The position numbers and the translations under genes are program-made. Of a stretch of 64,000 bases of DNA, positions 55,831 through 64,000 are shown in pieces (position 1 is the first letter of the stretch; each line of letters starts with the position of its first letter). The stretch covers positions 117,186,259 to 117,250,258 of the forward strand of contig OZ005653.1 in the NCBI GenBank assembly GCA_963930645.1, read 5' to 3'. The notes beneath the pieces were generated by a model, which worked only from the letters and a program-made list of their open reading frames with translations, made no database searches and was not told the origin of the DNA. The stretch is from Salticus scenicus. Lineage: Eukaryota; Arthropoda; Arachnida; Araneae; Salticidae.

Positions 55831-57266
55831 GATTGCATTTCACAGCTGTTTTTCATGGCAAGTTCCAACTCATTTCTTTGTGAATTAAAGCTGCTTAACA
55901 CTCCCTTCATGGATTAAGCATTTAGAATACGCATTAAAATGATAGAATAGAATGTTTTTAGAAAAATGAATGCTTTACTTTATAAAAAGAAACAAAGAAT
56001 CTCATATATCCTATTCACTGCCTGTCCCGCTCAATCGCCTTACATTTCAAGAGAGATACTTCTACATATTTTACAGAACAAATTCTGTTTACCCAAATCC
56101 CCAAATGGAATTCTTATACCGATCATACACACAAAGGATGCATTCCCACTAGGATTATACATATACAAAACTATTATTATTTTACTAAGCATTTTTCCAC
56201 CTAGCATTCCTTAACATCTACATTTTTATCACCCCACCAGTTAAACTATTTGTTTAATTGGAAAAGAAAAAATTCTTAAAAAGGAAAAAGTTAATCACAG
56301 CACAAAAGATTAATTATACTTGTTAAACTATTTATTTAATTGCGAAAGATAATTTCTTGAAAAACGAAAAAGTTAATCACAGCACCAAAGACTAAATATA
56401 CGCTGTGATAACTACCCTCCCGCCACAGAAAAAAAAATAAATAAATAAATCAGACACATCCAGGAACACCACACATTGTACCAGCGTCCGAGTATTCAGC
56501 AAGAGAGGCCTTTACCTATAGTCTTTCAACTTTACTTTTCTCTGTTAATCCATGGACTGTCTTTTTCTTGTAAGTTTTTTATTTTAAATCCTGTTTTATG
56601 ATGATTCTAGTCATATTTTTTGACAAATTTAAGTCTTGTGAAATTTTTCTGGCAGATTGTGGAGGATTTCTTTGAATTCTTTCGCGGACGCATTTTATTT
56701 TTTGTTGTTGTTGTTGTTGTTGTTCTTATACTGTGTTTTCTTCCACCATTATGCCTTATTTCTACACTACCTGTTTCTTTAAAACGTTAAGTTCTTTCAA
56801 TTAATCTTTTTAACACATTTAAATATTTCAAATTTTTAAAAATTTCACAATTTCGCTTACCTTTTAAATGCAATTCAAGAATTAAACATCTTTTCGCATC
56901 CATTCTGATAATGCAAAGAATAAAACGGATTTTAATTCAAAAAGTCGTCTGCACTATTGCTGATAGAATTAAAACAAAACTATTAAGTGTTGCCAACACT
57001 AAAGAACATTTTGAATGAAAATTATGCGCAAATGATTTTGCTGTCACTTATTTGTGGGCACGCTGTAGAAGAAAGTAAAAATGTATAATACTATGTTATT
57101 GCGCATTAAAGCAGTAATTCCATATAAAGGTGTAATTACCTAATGGAAAATGCATATTTTTATTAAGTAATTGTTTATGGCTAACAAATAAATAGTTTTG
57201 TTTCATACTAGCAAACCCGTGCGAAATTTTCACAATCCTTTCTTTCTTTTTTTTTTTTTTTTTCTT
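55831..57266. other. AT-rich DNA with a short tandem repeat, no gene seen
   Basis: Two diverged units of about 82 bp at 56240-56405 (TTAAACTATTTGTTTAATTG, AAAAGTTAATCACAGCAC). GTT tract (about 56702-56724). A TAAA tract (about 56434-56450). The frame at 55966-56214 has no recognisable domain. Confidence 0.4.
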
Positions 57267-58088
57267 TACTTTCTTCCATAATCAATAGAAGAAAGTATTG
57301 GTTTCGTAAAAATTTTCGACCTCGGGTTTTTGATTTATTTACACGTTTTGAGAACTGTAGAACACGATTTGATCCTTTTTTGAAAATGTCTGACTGTCTG
57401 TCTGTCTGTCTCAGTGTGTGTCTGTGACAATATTTCGTGGTAACTGTATCTCAGGAACTACTACACAGAATTTCATACAAATTGATGTGTAGTTGCACCT
57501 TGACATAAATTAGTGCCTATCAACTTTTTATAAAAATTGTCTAACAGTTTGCATTCACATCCCACTTTTTCTAAATTTCGAACATGGGGGTATAGGACAA
57601 AATTTTACATAAATGTGCATAAAGAGAATTATTTTTTAATAATCATTATGAAAGTTACAAGAATTACTTGTAATAGAGATAGTCAACTGGGAAAAAAAAT
57701 TTGTATATGTAGGGGCATCGCCTCCCCCACTGGGGGGGGGGTCCCCCCTTGAGGGGAATAAATTTTTATGATGGGTATCTTTCAAAAGAGTTCGCCAATA
57801 CCTTTAAAATGAATGGTTGAACCATCGATCTGCGATAATTTAAAATAAAGTTATCGATTTTTTTTTCATTTTTAACAAAAAAAATGTAATATATCGAGAA
57901 TAAAATTATTTTTTTTTTTTGGGGGGGGGGGATATTTAGTGTTATACTACTTCTCTAACATGGAAATCGTACTGCATTATCATGGAAGATAATTTTATTA
58001 AATAATGATTTTAATAAATTATTTTTACTGAGGGAATTTGCATAGAAAAATGTAGAAGAAAGTCATGTGGTGGCCACAGCATTCTGGT
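57267..58088 (+). mobile_element. HINE-A6
   Basis: Head TACTTTCTTCCATAATC with inverse ATAGAAGAAAGTATTGG; TGTC/TG tract 57388-57425; 3' TAGAAGAAAGTCATG, hairpin TGTGG-TGG-CCACA, terminal CTGGT in place of CTAGT. Confidence 0.85.
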
Positions 58089-58406
58089 TTACCTTTAAAA
58101 TTTTAATCTTATAAGTCTTATACCAATTTCACCCTCAATTTAAATTTTAATTCATCAGAAGCCAAATTATTATTAGTTTTTGTGGGATGGAACGCTAATG
58201 ATATTTAAATCATTCAAAGAAAAGTTTTAAAAAGAAATTCTTGTTTGACGACCCAGTTCTATACTTCCCCAGGCAGGACAGCTTTAGTATAACACTCCTA
58301 TGGCATTTTTTAATTTTTTGCCACCATGTTGGCAATGCCTTTTAATTTATTTTTTAATTTATTCATTTTGGCACAATTTTTTATTTAAAAAAAAAACTTA
58401 TATTTT
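58089..58406. other. Spacer between HINE-A6 and A7, no gene seen
   Basis: AT-rich; no recognisable feature. Confidence 0.35.
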
Positions 58407-59243
58407 TACTTTTTTATATATTCAATAGAAAAAAGTGTTGAATTCTTAAAAAGAACTTCCGGTTTTCGATGGATTTACATGTTTTGAGAGGTCTAGAACA
58501 CGATCTGACCATTTTTAGAAAAAGTCTGTCTGCCTGTGTGTGTGACAAAAATTTTTTTGCGACTGCTTCTCCGGAACTACTGCTCAGAATTATATATACA
58601 TTTATATATAGATATACCTTAACCTAAATTAGTACCTATCAACTTTTGGTGTCAACCGCTCAACATTGGGCGCTGCTATACAGGGATTTTCGTAATTTAA
58701 GGGGAGGCTATATTTCAGGTTCTATTGCGTATAATCGAACAAAACTCGACATATGAGAAGGCCATTATGAGGCATTATGCTTATTCAATTTAAATGCTTA
58801 TCGGCCGACAGGTGGCGCTGCTATACAACGATTTCCACATTTTAAGGAAAGTCTATATCTCAGGAACTATTGCTCAGAATTGCATATAAATTTATATGTA
58901 GATGCACTTTGACCTAAATTAGTGCCTATCAACTTTTGGTATCAACCGTTCAACAGGTGGCGCTGCTACACCGATCTCTGAAATTTAAGGGAAATCACAG
59001 GTTCTATTGCGTATCATCAAACAAAGCTTCGTATGTGAGAAGGCCATTATGAGACATTATGCTGATTCAATTTGGATGCTTATCTGCCAGTAGGTGTCGC
59101 TGCAATGCAAATTTCATCGATAACGGGAAGGTTATATCTCAACTTAATTTTAATAAATAATAGTTTTAATAAATTATTTGTACTTAGTGAATTTGTATAG
59201 GAAAATATAGAAGAAAGTCTTGTGGCGGCCACAACATACTAGT
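58407..59243 (+). mobile_element. HINE-A7, different body subfamily
   Basis: Head TACTTTTTTATATATTC with inverse ATAGAAAAAAGTGTTG. The microsatellite is short (58526-58544). The body holds three units with CAACAGGTGGCGCTGCTA and ATTATGC(T/G)(T/G)ATTCAATTT, unlike A1-A6. 3' TAGAAGAAAGTCTTG, hairpin TGTGG-CGG-CCACA, CTAGT. Same ends with a different body suggests exchange of internal sequence. Confidence 0.8.
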
Positions 59244-59660
59244 TTTATAAAACGATCTCATCAGACAAATGTTTTTTTATTTTATTTTTTTCATTTATTT
59301 GATCACTGAACTGAGTCCACGTACTTAAATATATTTCTATTTTTTTTTTATTTTATTTATTTTTTTTTATTCTCGCGTATTTTATTAAGTTCACTATCGC
59401 ATCGTTTCTACAAAATTTAATCGTAACTGGTCCACGTTAGAAAAATATATAGATATTAAAATATAACGTGTTTATTTCATATTATAAATCATAATATAAT
59501 ATAATATATATATTTATTATATTAAATTTAAAAGAAAGTTTTTTGTAGATTTTTATTAAGCACTTCGTAGAGTGTTGTAATAAAGCCAAATAAAAAGGTA
59601 TAGTCATTAAGTTTTGAAGTTATTACAAATAAAATGGTACAAGCAAATTCTTCTAAGTGC

Positions 59661-59694
<34 letters not shown>
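59244..59694. other. AT-rich DNA, no gene seen
   Basis: A block with GAACTGAGTCCACGTACTTA at about 59305 is shared with 23010. T run at about 59665-59694. Confidence 0.35.
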
Positions 59695-59696
<2 letters not shown>

Positions 59697-60075
59697 TCCC
59701 ACATCGTATTTTGTCGTCGGACTATTTTATACTGAGATTATTTTGTCGAGGCAGTTTTATCAGTGCTAATTTGTCCTGAGAATATTTTGTTATAGGGTTA
59801 TTTGGTCGACTCTATTTTTCTTCAGGCTAATTTGTTAGGGATATTTTGTCGAGACTAATTTTTCTTCAGAATATTTTCTCAGGCTATTTTGTTCTAGGGC
59901 TATATTGCCGAAATATTTTGTGCCCGGGGTACTTCGCCAATTTATTTTGTGCTGAGGATATTTTGTGGCGGTGTTTTTTCAGGACTAATATGTATTGAGG
60001 ATACTTTTTCATAGGGCTGTTTCATTGAGACTTTTTTCGGGACTATATTTTCGAGTCTATTTTCCTTCGGGCTAA
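59695..60075. repeat. Degenerate 25-35 bp repeat array (TATTTTGTCGAGGCT type)
   Basis: About 12-14 diverged units built from ATATTTTGT(C/G) and GGGCTA or GAGACTA words: TTATTTTGTCGAGGC, AATATTTTGTTATAGGG, GATATTTTGTCGAGACTAAT, GATATTTTGTGGCGG. No flanking element ends seen. Confidence 0.6.
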
Positions 60076-60460
60076 ACATCTAATTTTACGCTAATTTTAA
60101 AATCTCTCGTTTTCTTGTTAGAAAGTTCGTTTTTATCTTAAATTAAATTTCTTACTGGTACGAATATTTTACTTTTTGTTTTATTTTTCGTTCGTCCAAT
60201 TTTTAAAACTTTACGGAAAAATTTTTTATCGATTTGACATGGAGAAGTTTGTTTCTGTATAATAAGCATCTAACGGTCATGGGTTATTTTCTGGCGATAT
60301 TATTATTATTGGCGCACTCTGTTTTTGTTATAGTGGTTATTGGTTTGTTTTGTGTTTTGAGCTTGGCTTGGCAAAACGACCATTTATGCTTGATGGGTAC
60401 ATACAGCAAACAAATTTCTGCTTATTAAGGTTTTTTTTTTTTTTTTTTTGATGTTCTCAA
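60076..60460. other. AT-rich DNA, no supported gene
   Basis: A 64-codon frame (60234-60428) with a hydrophobic middle lies here but has no other support. T run at 60431-60449. Confidence 0.3.
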
Positions 60461-61500
60461 GTCCACCCGATTCCTTAAAAACTTAATCCGACCCGAACCC
60501 GACACACAGTAAAAAAATCCAGTCAACCCGACCCAGACACGACCCGCACGAAAAATAAATCAGACAACCCGACACGCAATAAAAAAAATCCGGAGTGACT
60601 CCACTCGACTTTCCGAACATTGAGTAATTAATAGTTTTGTAGATAAAGTAAAGAAAGAGGAGTTGTTAAACAAACAAAAGAGAGAAAACCATAACAGAAT
60701 GTTTGAGTATTTTTCTCCATATATTACACGATGTTTTATTTAACGCTACTGAACTTTGAGCCCATAGATCATAATGATAAAGAATTTTTCGTTGTGTCCC
60801 TGTAAAAACCTATAAATGCTAGATTCACCAAAATGATTATAGTTAGTGCAACAGTGATTTATAATATTCATATAAATTTTCAGCTCAATTGAATAATCGT
60901 TTAGATGCTATCGCACTTTTAAAAATTTGGTCCCATAGGCCATAATGATAAAGACTTTTTCTTTGTGTCCCTGTAAAAGAACTGTAAATGCTAAATTCAC
61001 CAAAATCTATACAGTTGGTGCAACTGTGACTTATAACATGTGTACAAATGTTTTGCTCAGATTAATAAGGCGTTTAAACGCTATCACACTTTTAAAAATT
61101 TAGCTCCATAGGCCATAATGATGAAGAATTTTTCCTGGTGTCCCTGTAAAAAAAACTATAAGTGCTAGATTCACCAAAATCAATAGGGTTCGTACTATGG
61201 TGACTTACAATATACATACCAACTTTCAGCTGATTCGAACAAAGCGTTTAGACGCTAGCGTGTTCACTCGCAGACATACACACATACATACACACATACA
61301 TATATCATCGCAAAAATAGTGAAAACAGACTCAGGGGATCTCGAAACTTATAGAAACATCAAAATCTCAAATTCGAATTTTTGATATGATTGCAATACTT
61401 TCCTCACTATAGTGTACGGAAAGTAATAAATTAGTGGACCAGAACCGCGGGTCGGGTTTGGGTAAAACTGGGTTACCCGACCCGATGCAAGACTCTACTT
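60461..61500. repeat. ACCCGACCC-rich sequence split by HINE-B5
   Basis: Left part 60465-60587 has CCGACCCGAACCCGACAC and CAACCCGACCCAGACACG. The right part 61426-61500 has the inverse CGCGGGTCGGGTTTGGG and then GGGTTACCCGACCCGATG. Together they look like the two arms of a small palindromic DNA element with subterminal CCCGACC repeats, interrupted by HINE-B5. The outer boundaries are not clear. Confidence 0.4.
60588..61425 (-). mobile_element. HINE-B5, complete
   Basis: 3' end at 60588: hairpin TGGAG-TCA-CTCCG (minus sense) beside CAATGTTCGGAAAGTCGAG. Four units follow. Microsatellite 61278-61303. The 5' head at 61425 is TACTTTCCGTACACTATAGT with inverse AGGAAAGTATTG. The best-preserved B-family copy, suited to defining the consensus. 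Confidence 0.85.
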
Positions 61501-61611
61501 TTGAGTTACATTTTTTTTTTTTAAGAAGTTGTTCAGCAATAATTTATACAAATTACGCCAGGAAATGACATAAAATGTTTATATTTCCTTCAAATCCTTC
61601 GAAATGAAGAA

Positions 61612-61745
61612 CGCAGCCGCAATAAATGGGGCCGTGCCCTTAGCGACCGTGCCCTTTGCGGAAATCTATAAACCCGTGCCCTTAGCGGCAATGTTATCCC
61701 CCCTCGGTGGTGTGCTTTTAGCATACGTGCCTTTAGCGGAAATGT
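61612..61745. repeat. Short tandem repeat, CGTGCCCTTAGCGGAAAT type
   Basis: Five diverged units: GCCGTGCCCTTAGCG, ACCGTGCCCTTTGCGGAAAT, CCCGTGCCCTTAGCGGCAAT, GGTGTGCTTTTAGC, ACGTGCCTTTAGCGGAAAT. GC-richer than the surroundings. A minus-strand frame across it is not credible. Confidence 0.6.
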
Positions 61746-61943
61746 ATAATAAATTTCAAAATAAATTAATAAATAAATAAAAGAACTCTTTTTCCTCCAC
61801 ACTTTATCTGCATTTAGCACTGGCTGTAATTTGCTTCAGAAGTAAACTGTCGCAAAAACAAGTATACGTACTGTAGAATATCCGTTATTTGAGGGAACGG
61901 TGATCTATAATCATATAAAGTTTAATGAACAGTCGGTACACAG

Positions 61944-62123
61944 TACAGTCGGTAACAAAAGTGTTCGAACACTAGCAAAAATTCCTATATGAAAAACGTA
62001 CACTTAATAGGGTTTTGTTAAATAAATCCTTATCGAATCATGTATTTAACAAAACCGTATGAAGTGTGCTTTTTTTACATAGGAATTTTTGCTAGTGTTC
62101 GGACACTTTTGTTACCGACTGTA
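61944..62123. mobile_element. Palindromic Tc1/mariner-type MITE, copy 3
   Basis: Element 61946-62121 with TA at both sides. Ends CAGTCGGTAACAAAAGTGTT and the inverse. It lacks about 37 bp of the centre, including the palindrome with AGTCAGTCT. Termini almost identical to copy 1 at 15961. Confidence 0.85.
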
Positions 62124-62745
62124 CTCCATACGAAAACGTACATTACTGCCATTTTATGATTTTATTATGTTTTTGAAAATATAATTAAGCATTAGATCTT
62201 TTAAAACTAAAACAAAAACGAAAAATCAGGAGGTACACATTGATTATCAGCATTTTCCAATTGTGCTTACTCATTGTATCGTATAACATCCTATGTTCTC
62301 TGTCTATATTATCACACAATAGACAGACAGGCATATAGAATAACTGAATTTATAATGACACTGAAACATTGTTGCAAAGTGTTAAAAATGCTTAACACAA
62401 ACAGAAATGTTGCTCTTAATTTCCTATTTGCATCTCTTAATGTATTGTAACATTTTTGGGTAGCTCTGTAAATCTGGAGGTTAAGCATATTATAATTTAT
62501 AGAAAACATTTTCTTAACATAATAATAATAAATGTGAATTTCTTTATGATTTTTTGATGAAGTTATTTAAACGTGATTTAGAAAAATGTCTCCCATAAAG
62601 CGCAATGCATTGGTGTTTTTTGGATGTTCATGTACACAAACCAGTGGCATATGTTCTGCTACAGCCATTTTAAGTAGGGAATATTCAATAATAAATTTGA
62701 ATAACACATATTATTAAAATAAAATAAAATAAAATGAAAGTAAAA
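62124..62745. other. AT-rich DNA, no gene seen
   Basis: No recognisable features apart from AAAAT tracts near 62720. Confidence 0.35.
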
Positions 62746-63006
62746 ATTAGTAAGTTGTGGCCACCACAAGACTTTCTTTTATATTTTCCTATACAAATGC
62801 ACTAAGTGCAAATAAATAATTTTTATCTTAGAGGAAACTAACACTAAATATCCAAAGAAAGACAGTTGTTTTATTGTCTATAAATGACATCTTAAAAAAT
62901 GCATTTTTATAATAGTTATGTCACATAATAGCAGGAGACTTGGCGTTGGAATATTAAAACAGGAATAAACTACTACGTCAGAAACGCCAAAGAAAAATTA
63001 TTGAGG

Positions 63007-63052
63007 TGCATACAGCTGTTTCGGTAGCCTAAAGCGTACCGTCTTCAGTGCA
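63007..63052 (-). ncRNA. Hammerhead-ribozyme-like motif (left arm, copy 2)
   Basis: Minus sense: TGCA, CTGAAGA, C, GGTACGC-loop-GCTACC, GAAA, CAGCTG, TA, TGCA. Identical in its core to the motifs at 27142 and 27417. Confidence 0.55.
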
Positions 63053-63473
63053 GAAAGAATTCTGAAACTGGAGAAGTGCTCTTATATATAGGAGAGGGAC
63101 CGGATTTAGTTCAACCAATAGGATTACGGAAGAGGTGGGGAGTGTGGCCAATAGGAATTAAGGAATGTGTAGCTGTGTAAACAGTAGAAAAATTAAGGAA
63201 ATGTGGACTGAATGTAAAATTTCCAACAATCAGACAAACAGGGAACAGCGAAATCACAATTTACAAGGTTTTTAAAATTTTTATAAATATGAAAAGCTTC
63301 AAAGAAATGTGCAAAAGAAAAAAGCAAGAAAAGCTTCAAAGCTGTTTACACAGCTACACATTCCTTAATTCCTATTCGCCACACTCCCCACCTCTTCCGT
63401 AATCCTATTGGTTGAACTAAATCCGGTCCCTCTCCTATATATAAGAGCACTTCTCCAGTTTCAGAATTCTTTT

Positions 63474-63519
63474 TGCACTGAAGACGGTACGCTTTAGGCT
63501 ACCGAAACAGCTGTATGCA
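63474..63519 (+). ncRNA. Hammerhead-ribozyme-like motif (right arm, copy 2)
   Basis: TGCA at 63474-63477, CTGAAGA at 63478-63484, stem II 63486-63503, GAAA at 63504-63507, ACAGCTGT ending at 63514, TGCA at 63516-63519. The predicted cleavage would follow A63515. A TATATATA box (63436-63443) lies about 35 bp upstream, so an RNA starting near 63465-63470 would carry the motif at its 5' end. Confidence 0.6.
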
Positions 63520-64000
63520 CCTCAATAATTTTTCTTTGGCGTTTCTGACGTAGTAGTTTATTCCAGTTATGTCACATATCAAGTTTCGTAAAGTTATGAG
63601 CTATAGAAGTTGAGATATATCTTTCACATTGTCGAGGAAATTTGCAGTATGACAACGCCACCTATTAGCCGATAAGCACCCAAATTGAAGCAGCATATCT
63701 CACAATGGCCTTCACATACATCATGTTTTGTTTGATTATACGCAATAGAGCCTGAGATATAGCCTTCCCTTCAACTGTGGAAACCGCTGTATAGCCGCGC
63801 CACCTGTGGAGCGGTTGACACCAAACGTTGACAGATAGTCATTTAGGTTAAGGTGCATCAACATATAAATTTATACGGAACTCTGTGCAGTAATTCCTGA
63901 GATATAGCTTTCCCTTAAATTGTAGAAATCGCTGTATAGCAGCACCACTTGTCGGTCCATAAGCATTCAAATTGAATCAGCATAATGTCTCATGGTGCCC

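Larger units (their letters stand above)
62914..63578. mobile_element. Penelope-like foldback with two hammerhead motifs, copy 2
   Basis: Element 62928-63564 (637 bp) flanked by the 14-bp duplication AGTTATGTCACATA (62914-62927, 63565-63578), within HINE-A8. Arms of about 235 bp: outward from the centre, ATTCCTATTGGCC/ATTCCTATTCGCC, CCTATTGGTTGAACTAAATC, CTATATATAAGAGCAC, then the hammerhead-like core and GGCGTTTCTGACGTAGTAGT. The spacer (about 63185-63330) is unrelated to the copy-1 spacer and its own ends are inverted (TGTAGCTGTGTAAACAG and CTGTTTACACAGCTACA). No protein domain seen. Confidence 0.7.
62746..64000 (-). mobile_element. HINE-A8 (A7-like body), runs off the window, carries a foldback insertion
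   Basis: Minus sense 3' end at 62746: TAAAAGAAAGTCTTG, hairpin TGTGG-TGG-CCACA, terminal CTTACTAAT. Beyond the nested element (62928-63564) the body continues to the window edge with units matching A7 (TGTCGGTCCATAAGCATTCA, GAGATATAGCTTTCCCTTAA in plus view). The 5' head is outside. Confidence 0.8.

Noticed and set aside
60234..60428. 64-codon frame with a membrane-like segment
   Set aside because: Hydrophobic runs are expected by chance in T-rich DNA; no splice, promoter or homology support.
60461..60587. Telomere-like ACCCG repeat
   Set aside because: Units are irregular, interspersed with other sequence and inverted on the other side of HINE-B5.

Overview
The window looks like intergenic or intronic DNA from a eukaryote, most likely an arthropod and probably an arachnid (the arachnid placement is inferred from the repeat types, not from any diagnostic gene). 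It is very AT-rich, full of homopolymer and TA/TG tracts, and has no operons, ribosome binding sites or long host reading frames. Almost every recognisable feature is a mobile element, commonly nested. No complete host gene is visible. The only host-gene candidates are a short signal-peptide-like exon with a splice donor (38949-39033, minus) and two repeat-poor regulatory-looking islands (about 29560-29960 and 55400-55830).

Dominant element type: three sequence-unrelated families, here named HINE-A, HINE-B and HINE-C, share one architecture. The 5' end is a short palindrome (A: ACTTTCTTCTAT with its complement; B: ACTTTCCGAAC; C: ACTTCCTTATAC). A TGTC/TG microsatellite lies about 110-150 bp in, followed by a body that is often built of roughly 170-180 bp tandem units. 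The 3' end is a second, inverted copy of the 5' palindrome half, then a GC hairpin (A TGTGG/CCACA, B TGGAG/CTCCA, C ATGTGG/CCACAT), ending CTAGT or CAGAT. Insertions fall in T runs without a target duplication. This is the layout known for non-autonomous Helentron/Helitron2 elements (HINEs, such as Drosophila DINE-1).

Left part (1-18.6 kb): a foldback element with an empty paralogous site (335-974), HINE-B1, a family D inverted repeat, HINE-A1 and a diverged relative, a piggyBac remnant encoding the transposase Cys-rich tail (13299-13803), and Tc1/mariner-type MITEs. Middle (18.6-34 kb): a palindrome of about 1 kb per arm interrupted by HINE-B2, itself interrupted by HINE-A2; HINE-B3; a hAT MITE with a perfect 8-bp duplication; a foldback element carrying two hammerhead-ribozyme-like motifs (27058-27518); and HINE-C1. 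From 34.2 to 41.6 kb a Helitron Rep fragment and a G-rich minisatellite are interrupted by a 6.4-kb hAT-like composite (34910-41292) flanked by TCATTCAAT and holding other elements plus the candidate exon.

Right part (42.5-64 kb): a tRNA-type SINE with a 14-bp duplication, a piggyBac MITE containing HINE-A5, a pogo-type element encoding a truncated DDE transposase plus PHD finger (47582-49726) inserted into a decayed Ty3/gypsy pol (49727-51420), HINE-C2 with a second copy of the G-rich minisatellite, an exact 882-bp tandem duplication next to a CpG-rich, CRE-containing segment, HINE-A6/A7, HINE-B5, and HINE-A8 interrupted by a second hammerhead foldback (62928-63564) with a 14-bp target duplication. 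The elements do not form a pathway. What they record is an insertion history, and several insertions can be checked against empty sites inside the same window.
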